Positions 9,645 to 18,922 of a DNA stretch of 42,644 bases are shown here, piece by piece. A program made the translations under genes and the position numbers. Each line of letters opens with the position of its first letter. Position 1 is the stretch's first letter. The notes under the pieces are model-generated. The model was not told the origin of the DNA. It did not search any database and saw nothing but the letters and a program-made list of their open reading frames with translations. This stretch comes from a virus: positions 1 through 42,644 of the IMG/VR virus record IMGVR_UViG_3300044695_005517; one strand, written 5' to 3'.

Positions 9645-9693
9645 AGTTTATTATTTTTATTTTTTATTGTCTTCAAATTATAAATACTTAAAA

Positions 9694-10863
9694 TCATTGT
9701 TTTTCAACCTTGAAATATCCATATCCATACTTTTCTAAATCTCCGATATTGTCCACTTCACCAAGTCTTTCTATTTGTTCAAGGCCGGTTATTTTACCTC
9801 TTTCGATAAAGATGTTTGTCTGAACTTCTGGTTCGTCAATTACATTTAGGTATGCTTCATTTTTTGTAAGTGCTGATAATATTAAATCATTTTGTGTAAA
9901 TCCAGATGATTCCATAACATAAAGCGTAAAACCATCTTCATAATCATAATAATCAATTTCATTTATTGTATAGGCCGTATATATATTTGTGATATCTGGA
10001 CCCCAAAATGTTCCAATAGTACCGGTTGATCCTGTTACTTGAACGCCAGGTTTAAATTTTCCGGCAAACAAATTTTGTTTTGGTCCATATTGCGCTAAAT
10101 CATTTACTGTTGATTGTGTATATCCAGTTATTATAAATGGAACATTTGTATAATTAAAACTATAAAATGCGTTTATATCTGTATTTGAGTCACCAGAAAA
10201 AATGTAATCATAATTAAACAAAGTTGAGGACCAACTACCTCCAGCTGGAGTAAAAAAAGCAGTTCCGTTTGGATTTGTTATTGGTACATTTGTGAATGGA
10301 ACTGTAATTGTTTTAACAACAGTAGAAATACCCCAAGGTGATGTTGCTTTTAGTGTTATGTTATAATCACCGTCATTCACATAATTATGTGTTAATGGTG
10401 CGGTTCCACTTATTTGTTGTGTTGGTGAAAAATCACCCCAGTCAACAACATATGTGACCAAGGATAGAAATTTCTTTAATTCCAGTTCGGATGTATTATA
10501 GACCGAAAATGTATATGGTGATAGTATAGTTGATTCAAATAAAAAATTATTTATCACTTCTTTTTGTAAAATTGCTCCATCAAATAAAGAATAATATCCA
10601 ATATCAACAGCTGTTTGTGTAAATAGCAGTGGAATTGTAAGTCCGGTTAACACAGATTCACCGTTTGTTCCACCACTTAAAAGTTGTGTAATACCAGTGT
10701 AATATCCGGTTACACCAGTATATGTTTCAACTGTTATTCCCGTAATAGGACAACAAGGATCAACATCATAAAATGTTTCAGTACCGGCCGTATATTTAAC
10801 CTGGACAATATCACTTTTAATGTTTTCTGGTGAAATTTTAAAATAATATATTTGTGCTTCCAT
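9694..10863 (-). CDS. PKD-domain virion protein
   Basis: A 389-residue protein starting at ATG 10863, two bases after the stop of the preceding gene. Residues about 120 to 190 form a PKD-like immunoglobulin fold: VVDWGDFSPTQQ is the typical 'v.WgDGs' strand, HNYVNDGDYNITLKATSPWG is the following 'h.Y...G.Y.vtl.a.n..G' stretch, and TVVKTITV ends it. The N-terminal third has many 'TGVTGYYTGIT' stretches and the C-terminal third ends in a charged helical tail (GLEQIERLGEVDNIGDLEKYG). PKD folds mediate protein or glycan contacts in surface and tail proteins. The gene sits in the run of baseplate genes, so a fibre-attachment or baseplate decoration role is inferred. The stop is TGA within AAACAATGA. 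Confidence 0.65.
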   Translation of the reverse strand: MEAQIYYFKISPENIKSDIVQVKYTAGTETFYDVDPCCPITGITVETYTGVTGYYTGITQLLSGGTNGESVLTGLTIPLLFTQTAVDIGYYSLFDGAILQKEVINNFLFESTILSPYTFSVYNTSELELKKFLSLVTYVVDWGDFSPTQQISGTAPLTHNYVNDGDYNITLKATSPWGISTVVKTITVPFTNVPITNPNGTAFFTPAGGSWSSTLFNYDYIFSGDSNTDINAFYSFNYTNVPFIITGYTQSTVNDLAQYGPKQNLFAGKFKPGVQVTGSTGTIGTFWGPDITNIYTAYTINEIDYYDYEDGFTLYVMESSGFTQNDLILSALTKNEAYLNVIDEPEVQTNIFIERGKITGLEQIERLGEVDNIGDLEKYGYGYFKVEKQ

Positions 10864-10865
10864 TA

Positions 10866-11669
10866 TTAAGGGTCAATGTATTCATACCACATTAGAGGTG
10901 AAGTGAGACTACCAATTCTTTGATTGGTTGTTGTGTCAAAAACTTCATAGGTTTTAGTTTGGTAATCTAAAACCACCTTATAATAAAAATATTTTGAAGT
11001 ATCAAAATTAAATACGTTTGGTGTTATATTTGGTTGTGGTGTGTTTGTCATTTGTTTATATAAACCGTCTTTACCATTGAAGAATTTAGCTTTCATATAA
11101 AATTCAGTTAAGTTAATGTAATCTCTTTTTCTTAACCAATAAATGTAATAACCTTCTTTATCACCGATACAATCTAAAATCATATCTGGTATTTTAACGT
11201 CTACATTACCAATTATTGTGTTTAATGTAACGTTTTGTGTTAATCCTTGTTGAATTGGTAAAATTATTGTAAAGTACAATGTTTGTGTTTTTTCATCTTG
11301 AGTATCATAAAAATCAAGTTTGAAAAAAGACTTTGTAAATGGTTTTGTAAAATAATATAATTCTGTGTCCAAAAATCCTTCTGGTGTGTAATCTACAACC
11401 CAATTTGCTGGTGTTGCGTTTATAATAGGAACTGTATTATTAAAAAAATGAAATTTATAATTTATTTCGGTATTTCCATTTAAAAATTCTTTATGTGAGA
11501 ATCTAACAATCTCAAAATCACCTGGTATACCAATTACCTCTCTAACCATTTCTTCTTGATATTCTTCAACGCTATCAGTTCTGCCGCCAAAATCCCATTT
11601 CATCTCAATAGGAATATTGATAAACTTGTCGTCAATTGGTAATTGTATTTTTATTTTATTCACATCCAT
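10866..11669 (-). CDS. Virion protein of unknown family (baseplate cluster)
   Basis: A 267-residue protein with ATG at 11669, placed inside the last codons of the upstream gene (14-bp overlap). It is beta-rich and aromatic-rich. Recognisable stretches are IKIQLPIDDKFINIPIEMKWDFGGR at the start, TLYFTIILPIQQGL in the middle and YYKVVLDYQTKTYEVFDTTTNQRI near the end. No cysteine cluster, membrane helix or catalytic motif was seen. I do not recognise a family. The overlaps on both sides tie it to the 574- and 389-residue proteins, so a structural role in the same baseplate sub-complex is likely but inferred from context. Confidence 0.6.
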   Translation of the reverse strand: MDVNKIKIQLPIDDKFINIPIEMKWDFGGRTDSVEEYQEEMVREVIGIPGDFEIVRFSHKEFLNGNTEINYKFHFFNNTVPIINATPANWVVDYTPEGFLDTELYYFTKPFTKSFFKLDFYDTQDEKTQTLYFTIILPIQQGLTQNVTLNTIIGNVDVKIPDMILDCIGDKEGYYIYWLRKRDYINLTEFYMKAKFFNGKDGLYKQMTNTPQPNITPNVFNFDTSKYFYYKVVLDYQTKTYEVFDTTTNQRIGSLTSPLMWYEYIDP

Positions 11670-13380
11670 CTATTATAGGTTCAGCAATTTCGGTTATATT
11701 TTGAACACCAGTTCCTTCTGGTGTTATTCTAAAAATTGTATTTACATATGGATAGTGTTTTCCATTTGTAAATGGATAATTAACACCCAAACCATTTTGG
11801 TCAACATACCCATATTCATATATATCTCTCCATCTAAATCCATTTGATAAATTGGAGTAGTAAGCGTAACTTGGTACGTCAGCCACATTTTCATAAATTG
11901 ATTCTTCAATATAATCAGAATAAACTCTTAATGTTATTGGGTTATGTGGTTTATAATAATATCCAAATTGATTTGTTTGTAATGCTGTTGTTGCTGAAAG
12001 TGAAAACCACTGTGGATTATAAGTTATTTTATGATTATATCTTGATATTACTCTTTCTTTTTGATCGTAATCATTCCATTCACAAAAATCACCATCTAAT
12101 GTATCGTCAATACTTAAATTATCATTATAATAGAATGGACCTTGTGGTGGTAATGTATTTGAGTTAAATTGTAGTTGTGGGATGTTAAATAAGTTAGTCG
12201 GATTTGAGTCCTGCCACCAAGGACTTGGTAAATCCAAATAAAGTGGTAAATTAAAATCCCAACCTTGTTTTGTATTTTTTGTCCAACCAAATGAACCTTT
12301 CCATATTGTTGTAAAAAATAATTCAGAAACCGGTCTTTTTTGATTATCAAGTAATGGTTGTAAATCAATATCAGTATTAAATGTTAAAGTATATGATTGA
12401 CTACCTTCTTTAACAGATGATCTTGCCGTATTATTTGGTGTTAAAACAGCTTTCTCAAATTTTGAGACACTCCCATATATATTTTGTTCAAAACCCGCTT
12501 TTACTAAAACAGCGTCTTCAACATTTGTTAGTATTTTGTGTTTTCTAACGTAATACTCTGATGTTGTTTCTTCTTTATTAAAAACATTTATAACTCTCTT
12601 AAATGTTCCAGTAACGTTCTGATTAAATGTTGTTCCTAAATACCCAACATTATCAATATTAAAAATATATTCATCACTACCAAAACCAGAATTACCGAGA
12701 CTTGAGATTTGGAAGTATTCTTCACCATTATAATTTATTGATAATTTAACAAATTCACCAACACTTAAACCATGTTTTATTGGTGATTTAAATGATATTA
12801 TTGTTGAGTTATTATTACTACCAACTAAAATAAAAAATGGTAATCCATCTTGTGCAACCCAAGTCCAAGACGCATTTGATACAGAATCGGCAAGATATAA
12901 TTGTTTATTAAAATCATTTTCATATGCATAACTAAGATAATGAGTCCAATTATAAGTTGGTGCGTTCTTATTTAAAAAATTAATATGATTATTTAGTGGT
13001 TGTGTATAACCAGGTACGTTATTATCGGTTCTTATAAAATCAAATTCAAAATATTGTGGGTATCCATCCCAAGCAGATGAATTACTTACTGTATTTGATA
13101 TTGCATTACTATAGTATAGATTATTTTTAAATGGTACATAACTTGTTTTTCCAACATATTCATTTTTAAATAATAATGTAAATTTTGTTGTTGGTCTAAA
13201 AATTGTAGATTTTTGTCTTTCTTCTGAATATACCTGTTCCAAACTTATATCAACATTCCTATCAAACTCAACCAACTCTTCTTGTGTTTGAGTTAAAGGA
13301 ACGTTTAGTGAATAGTTTGTTTCTGGTGCTGATTTATACCTTGCACTACCTTTAATAAATATTGTTGTTTCGTCTATCAT
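11656..13380 (-). CDS. Virion protein of unknown family (baseplate cluster)
   Basis: A 574-residue protein. ATG 13380 overlaps the TGA of the 1823-residue protein by 4 bp (ATGA), and its own end overlaps the next gene by 14 bp. It is rich in Tyr, Asn and Phe and looks like a beta-structured fibre or baseplate protein: GSARYKSAPETNYSLNVPL at the start, VGEFVKLSINYNGEEYFQIS in the middle, SFGWTKNTKQGWDFNLPLYL further on. No enzyme motif, signal peptide or membrane helix is visible. I do not recognise the family. The coupling with the giant TM-containing protein suggests that they are made in fixed ratio and bind each other; this is inference. Confidence 0.6.
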   Translation of the reverse strand: MIDETTIFIKGSARYKSAPETNYSLNVPLTQTQEELVEFDRNVDISLEQVYSEERQKSTIFRPTTKFTLLFKNEYVGKTSYVPFKNNLYYSNAISNTVSNSSAWDGYPQYFEFDFIRTDNNVPGYTQPLNNHINFLNKNAPTYNWTHYLSYAYENDFNKQLYLADSVSNASWTWVAQDGLPFFILVGSNNNSTIISFKSPIKHGLSVGEFVKLSINYNGEEYFQISSLGNSGFGSDEYIFNIDNVGYLGTTFNQNVTGTFKRVINVFNKEETTSEYYVRKHKILTNVEDAVLVKAGFEQNIYGSVSKFEKAVLTPNNTARSSVKEGSQSYTLTFNTDIDLQPLLDNQKRPVSELFFTTIWKGSFGWTKNTKQGWDFNLPLYLDLPSPWWQDSNPTNLFNIPQLQFNSNTLPPQGPFYYNDNLSIDDTLDGDFCEWNDYDQKERVISRYNHKITYNPQWFSLSATTALQTNQFGYYYKPHNPITLRVYSDYIEESIYENVADVPSYAYYSNLSNGFRWRDIYEYGYVDQNGLGVNYPFTNGKHYPYVNTIFRITPEGTGVQNITEIAEPIIDGCE

Positions 13381-16300
13381 GCGTCAGGATTAAAAATATA
13401 AAGTTTAACAAATTTATCTATTGCTGTTTTACCATTGTTTAAACCAAAATAGAAATGATTTGGTGCTCCGACAATGATTGAATTACCTAAGGCTGTAACT
13501 GATGCATCAGCAACAGCGTCTGGGTTACCGGCTGTAAATTTTGTAATATAACCTCTTTGTGTTGTTGTGAAGTTAGATGACTGGAAATACGGATCAACAT
13601 TATAATCTAAATCTTGGTACCCTTTTGTAAAAAACCCACCTGTTATTGTCACATCTGTATCCCAGTTATTATTTTCATTACCAAAAATATAAGCGGATTG
13701 ATTTTCTAATTTCCATCTATAATTTGGGACATCTTGTGTTTTAGGATAACCGTATTGATAAAAAACTGGTGGTGTCAAACTATAATACTCATAACCAGGT
13801 GTTAATCTTCTTCTGTAGATATATTCTAAATCATCTGTTTCAAAAAATACACCAAAAACAGGTCTAGGGTATCCATCACCAGATTGTAAATCTTCACCAA
13901 AGAAAATACTATTTGGGTTTGGGTAATTTTCAACAAGGAATGGACTTATTTTCCATTCTGAATTTATTGATAACATTTGTGCAAAATCACCATCAATTCT
14001 ATCACCTTCTCTTGTACTATTAAAGAATTGGATTATACCCTTACCTTCAGTATTTCCACCAGATGGATTTGTAATTGGTATAATGGCCTGTCTAAATCTG
14101 TCATTTAATAATCTAGAAAGGAAACCAAGTTGGATAATACTTGAGTTGTCCTGGTATGATGTTGATTTAAACTGATCAACAGAGTATCCATTAAAGTTGT
14201 CGTTATTACATATTTCACTAATAAAAGCTTCTCTTGGTCCCATATCCGTAATTGTTGTTGGGAACTGGATTTGTTTTGTGTTATACCCAACACCTGGGTA
14301 TCCGTTTAATAAAAATGTTGGTATACCGCTTGTTGATGGTGGATTTTTACCAATAAATTTAGTTCCATCCCAAGGTGAGGATCTATAATAAAAATTATTC
14401 TCCAAATCATTAAATACTATAACATCTTCACAATATGAATATTGTGGTGTTGTATCTAAAAAGTTGCTATAAATGGCTGTTTTATTAAAATTAAACATAT
14501 ATAAAACACCATTAATCCAGTTATTTTGGAAAACTTGTGCAAACACACCACGACATGCTGCAAATGTTATTGTAAATCTTGTTTTCCACTCTAAAAATAA
14601 TCTAACATCATCATCTACTTGGAACAAATATTGTTTATTTAATAAACAATAACAACCTTGTACAACTCTATCTGATGGTATTGAGCAGTTTGGGTTAATT
14701 GTTACGTTTGTTCCGGTACCCTGATAACATTCCAATGGTACATATTTTTCACATGTTAATGTATCCAAAATAGAACTACTCAAATCAGAGTCAATATTCT
14801 CACCTGCTGGTAAATCAGATGCAATACCTATTGTTGGTGATGCCTGTTGACCACAAGCGGAATAATAAGTAAAATTATTATTTTGATGTAAAGCATATGA
14901 TGTTGTATTTTCAACACCAAATTCAACTTTTGTTGATGTTGGTAATCTATCACTTCTCATTACAATTTTATTTTTGTTTGAGAAGTTTATAGGTGCTAAT
15001 GATTGTCTAATATAAGATGGTGAATAACAACCGTAAAGTTTAGGATTTCCTTGTTGCGCTGGGTATCCAATTTGTAATTTACCTTCAGCACCTATGTCTG
15101 GGGTGTCACTTTGGAATCCATTTACATCTAATGGTACGGGGTAATTTGGGTTTACATTAAATGCATTTGATGCGATAAAAGACCCACCACCAAAATATTC
15201 AGCTGAACTATATGGTAATTGTCTTGTATTTGGATTTGTAGTATGTCCATTTGATGATTGTAATGCTCTTTGTGGGAAAAACCCTGGATTTGGTGAATAA
15301 GATTGAGACCCAACAGAATCATCATCTGTTGATAAATAATAATATGGTAAAGTTGATGTAAATGGTGTAAAATCATTACCAATTGTAAATGTATATGAAT
15401 CAAAATATAAATTCGTATTACTATTATCCGGAGTAAAATGTGATTGTGGTTTAACTCCAACCCCTTGAATTGGTATATTCATATAGTACTCACCAGTTAC
15501 TACATTAGTACCGAATGAATTTCCTAAAATTCTAGATATATCATATTCAACTGTTTGTTTTGGTGTGTTTGGGTCAACTCCTCTAACAAATATTAAAACT
15601 TCATAATTTCCAGCGTTTGATAATGAATCAATTGCAGCACCACAATTAAAATTGTGAGTTGTTGGTGGTACTAAAAGATCCCCACAATAGTATTGGAATA
15701 CAATCTCGTGATTTAAATACCCTTTAGGGAACAGAGATCCATCATTAAAATCTGCGAGATTTGTAAAATCACCAACAGTAAACCCTTCAATTAGTTGGAA
15801 GTATTCAATGTCTATTGGGTATTGTAAAAATGTATCTGGTAATGTATTTCCATTAATTATAAAAGGTACTTGTGGTGCATTTGAGGTTGGTGTTGCGGCA
15901 TAAGTAACATTTACAGTTGTAGTACCTGTTAATGTTGTTCCTGTAATTGCATTATTGTTAAATTGATTTATTGTTGCACCAGTTAAATTAGGGCCACAAT
16001 TAGATAGTGAACATTCTTGAAATGACATTAAATTACCTAAACCTATAGTATCTTTTGTTCCTGGATTTGCTAAAATTACAACAACTTGGTCTTCATAATA
16101 CCCAGAATTTAATGTTGGGTTTATAGTTGTTCTTATTTTATTAACATTACTAAAAAATTTATCTCTTGTATTAAAATCATTTAATTTTTGTGGGAATGGA
16201 TCTGTAAGTGGGAATGCCCAAGATCTTTTTTGCACCCCCACAAACGGGTAAATTTCAGCCGCAAAAATAAATTGTTGTGGTGCTTTTCTTAATATACCAT

Positions 16301-18848
16301 CATTTCCAAATTGTGGTTCAATACTATCAACACCATATGTTCCACTACCATTATCAACATCATAACCAGAAAAAAGTCTTTTAACATCAATTAACGCTCT
16401 TGCAACAACATCAGCTTCAATGTCTTGATCACTAGCAGCCGCAAGGAGTGACTTAAAATCACAATCATAGTATGGTGGTGTTGGGTAATTACTTGTTCCG
16501 GCTTGATTATTAAATGGTCCTTCAGTATTGCTATCAATATCTTCAGTGTCTGGATTTTTATAATTTGGGTGTTCAAAAATATAAGATTGTGAAATACCAA
16601 TTGGTGCTAAAAATGAATTTGATTGTGATAATGTAGGATTAGGGTCGGCATTTGGGTCTGAATTTTGTTGTGCTTCAATTTCAGCAGATACAGATTGCGT
16701 TGTAATATCATCATCTGGTGAAGCATTTTTACAATCACAATCACAAGTTGTACAGTCCGGATATGAAATCATTGGAAGTCCAATCCTAGGAAAGTTTTTA
16801 ATTCTTATTAAGTATTTTATTGTAAAAATTGTAAATGCGACAGCAAGGGCAAAACGGAAAACAAATCCAAGCGCCTGTACCGCAATTCTAAAATATAACC
16901 CAATATTTACAACAGGACCACCTAGAGGGGAGAAAGCTCCGGCTTCAATTCCTGAGTTAATCCAGTCAATCATATCCCTAACAGCGTCGTAAGCAAAATA
17001 AATACCTAAAATAACAAGTAGATATTTTAAAATTGGCCAAATAAATAAAATTAAGTGGGCAACAAATAATAAAACAATTATTGGGATTGTTAATATGTTT
17101 ATTAGTATGTTAAAAACAAAAAATATAAAATCAAAATTTCGTATAATATCATTTACTGGAAATGTATTTACGGTTGATTTACAAGTTCTATTATCAATTT
17201 CTTTTATTCCTAAATGTTTTGCCCTACCAATTCCTTTTTTATATCTATCAAGAAATTGTGACGTAGTATATACTTTATTATAATTAAATTCATAAAAAGT
17301 ATCATTACAATTTATTGCTGATGATGGGTCAACATAATCATCCCAATCTAAACTAAATGTGTATGATCTTAACATATCAAAATAATCAGATTGATAATAT
17401 GTGAAATTAAAACTTTGTGGTAAGTTTGGGTCAGTTGGATTTGCATCAATTTGGATTGTACCAACTGGTATTGGGATTACATTTGGGTCTCCCGGATAAA
17501 GGACACCATTTATGTAAATATTAAAATCTTCAACATTTGATGTGTTTTCTAAAACCAATCCGCCGGCTCCCGGTAATGTTGTAATTGGACCATTTGTTGA
17601 ACCTTGTGGTATTGTATATACAAATGTTGATGAGTTATTCGGGTCCAATGGGTCATTACCAGAACTTGTCCATCCGTGTTCTTTAATGTTTGGTACTAGA
17701 TAGTTTGCCCTTAAAAATTGATTTTGTAACCCACCTTCGTTATTCCATTTAAATTTAAATCTATATCTACCTTTTGTTGGGATTCCTTTTGTTGGGTCGC
17801 TTGAGATTACTTGTTGTCCAAACTCATTTGTTATAACATAATCCAAATTCATTGGGATATTAACCAAATAAGAACCATCACCATCAATTACATTACCATT
17901 TTGTTCTAACTGATATTCTTCAAGTATTGGTAAATTTTGTTGGTCAAGAAATATTGTTTGTCTTATTGCTTGAATTGACCCACCACCGGCAACTAATTCA
18001 CAAAGATTTCCAGTATTATTTTTTGGTTTACAATTTCTTTTTAAAGCATCATCATCTGTTGTTGAGATAATTGACCCCATAAAAACAGATGTTGGTTGGA
18101 TACTTATATTACTACTTTGTGTTAAATCAAAGTCACATCTTGTAATACCCAAAGAACAGATATTTGGTTCACCCCATAATGGTGACACGTCAATAATTTT
18201 ATTTAACGTTATAAGTTGTGGTAATTCATTTAAATTTGATGAAGTTTTAAATTGTGAACCACTAACTTGTGCTTCAGTTGCAAGTCCAGCTTGTATTAAA
18301 TCCTGTGGTGATAGTGAAAAACAGCCAATATCAGATAAGTCAATATCCATAAAAAGTGTTTGTGAACCTATCGGAACACCAAAAATCATATAATCACCAC
18401 TGTCATTTGTTTTTGCTGTGAATTTATAATATTTGTCGTAAATTTCAATTTGTGTTTGGTCAATAAGAATCTCTTCTTTTGTTGGAAAAGTTCCTGTTGC
18501 TGCGTGAGTTGAGTATGATTGTTCTTTTGGTAATAAATTATACCTATAACCATCTTCATTTAAATCAGATAAGCTTTTATATGGGTATAAATCAGATATT
18601 ATTGGGTTATTTTCATCTTCATCTGATAATGGTATGAAAACAGAAACTTTTGCGTTTGGTAATCCAAACCCATTATTGGCCGACACTCTACCAACAATAA
18701 CACCATAATCAGAACAAGGTCTTATATAAATGTCACTTTGATTAATTTTTAAGGAAAGTATTTCCAAAAAATCAAAATCCTGTTCTAACTTTACGTTGAT
18801 ATGTTTATCTACACCGACTTGGGTTCTTATTCTATATGATTTTGGCAT
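13377..18848 (-). CDS. Giant virion protein with N-terminal carboxypeptidase-regulatory-like fold and internal membrane helices
   Basis: A 1823-residue protein from ATG 18848. Residues about 45 to 165 resemble a split CarboxypepD-regulatory-like beta sandwich (GVIVGRVSANNGFGLPNAKV and TNDSGDYMIFGVPIGSQTL). Residues about 570 to 682 are strongly hydrophobic: about two to three helices in FIFFVFNILINILTIPII..LLFVAHLILFIWPILKYLLVILGIYFAY, then one or two more in the stretch from LYFRIAVQALGFVF to FTIKYLI. A Cys cluster (YPDCTTCDCDC) follows at about 695 to 705, then an acidic/Asn-rich linker. The last 1000 residues are beta-rich with scattered Cys (ECYQGTG, PNCSIPS, GCYCLLNKQY). It lies between the gp6-like wedge gene and unknown baseplate genes. 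I know no phage wedge protein with such a block. A host-membrane contact role is inferred. A TATTTAT box lies at 18866-18872. Confidence 0.7.
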   Translation of the reverse strand: MPKSYRIRTQVGVDKHINVKLEQDFDFLEILSLKINQSDIYIRPCSDYGVIVGRVSANNGFGLPNAKVSVFIPLSDEDENNPIISDLYPYKSLSDLNEDGYRYNLLPKEQSYSTHAATGTFPTKEEILIDQTQIEIYDKYYKFTAKTNDSGDYMIFGVPIGSQTLFMDIDLSDIGCFSLSPQDLIQAGLATEAQVSGSQFKTSSNLNELPQLITLNKIIDVSPLWGEPNICSLGITRCDFDLTQSSNISIQPTSVFMGSIISTTDDDALKRNCKPKNNTGNLCELVAGGGSIQAIRQTIFLDQQNLPILEEYQLEQNGNVIDGDGSYLVNIPMNLDYVITNEFGQQVISSDPTKGIPTKGRYRFKFKWNNEGGLQNQFLRANYLVPNIKEHGWTSSGNDPLDPNNSSTFVYTIPQGSTNGPITTLPGAGGLVLENTSNVEDFNIYINGVLYPGDPNVIPIPVGTIQIDANPTDPNLPQSFNFTYYQSDYFDMLRSYTFSLDWDDYVDPSSAINCNDTFYEFNYNKVYTTSQFLDRYKKGIGRAKHLGIKEIDNRTCKSTVNTFPVNDIIRNFDFIFFVFNILINILTIPIIVLLFVAHLILFIWPILKYLLVILGIYFAYDAVRDMIDWINSGIEAGAFSPLGGPVVNIGLYFRIAVQALGFVFRFALAVAFTIFTIKYLIRIKNFPRIGLPMISYPDCTTCDCDCKNASPDDDITTQSVSAEIEAQQNSDPNADPNPTLSQSNSFLAPIGISQSYIFEHPNYKNPDTEDIDSNTEGPFNNQAGTSNYPTPPYYDCDFKSLLAAASDQDIEADVVARALIDVKRLFSGYDVDNGSGTYGVDSIEPQFGNDGILRKAPQQFIFAAEIYPFVGVQKRSWAFPLTDPFPQKLNDFNTRDKFFSNVNKIRTTINPTLNSGYYEDQVVVILANPGTKDTIGLGNLMSFQECSLSNCGPNLTGATINQFNNNAITGTTLTGTTTVNVTYAATPTSNAPQVPFIINGNTLPDTFLQYPIDIEYFQLIEGFTVGDFTNLADFNDGSLFPKGYLNHEIVFQYYCGDLLVPPTTHNFNCGAAIDSLSNAGNYEVLIFVRGVDPNTPKQTVEYDISRILGNSFGTNVVTGEYYMNIPIQGVGVKPQSHFTPDNSNTNLYFDSYTFTIGNDFTPFTSTLPYYYLSTDDDSVGSQSYSPNPGFFPQRALQSSNGHTTNPNTRQLPYSSAEYFGGGSFIASNAFNVNPNYPVPLDVNGFQSDTPDIGAEGKLQIGYPAQQGNPKLYGCYSPSYIRQSLAPINFSNKNKIVMRSDRLPTSTKVEFGVENTTSYALHQNNNFTYYSACGQQASPTIGIASDLPAGENIDSDLSSSILDTLTCEKYVPLECYQGTGTNVTINPNCSIPSDRVVQGCYCLLNKQYLFQVDDDVRLFLEWKTRFTITFAACRGVFAQVFQNNWINGVLYMFNFNKTAIYSNFLDTTPQYSYCEDVIVFNDLENNFYYRSSPWDGTKFIGKNPPSTSGIPTFLLNGYPGVGYNTKQIQFPTTITDMGPREAFISEICNNDNFNGYSVDQFKSTSYQDNSSIIQLGFLSRLLNDRFRQAIIPITNPSGGNTEGKGIIQFFNSTREGDRIDGDFAQMLSINSEWKISPFLVENYPNPNSIFFGEDLQSGDGYPRPVFGVFFETDDLEYIYRRRLTPGYEYYSLTPPVFYQYGYPKTQDVPNYRWKLENQSAYIFGNENNNWDTDVTITGGFFTKGYQDLDYNVDPYFQSSNFTTTQRGYITKFTAGNPDAVADASVTALGNSIIVGAPNHFYFGLNNGKTAIDKFVKLYIFNPDA

Positions 18849-18922
18849 TAAATTTCACTTTTTTGATAAATAGTTTATTTCCTATTTTAGAAAAATAATC
18901 CCATTATAAAAAAAATAAATCA

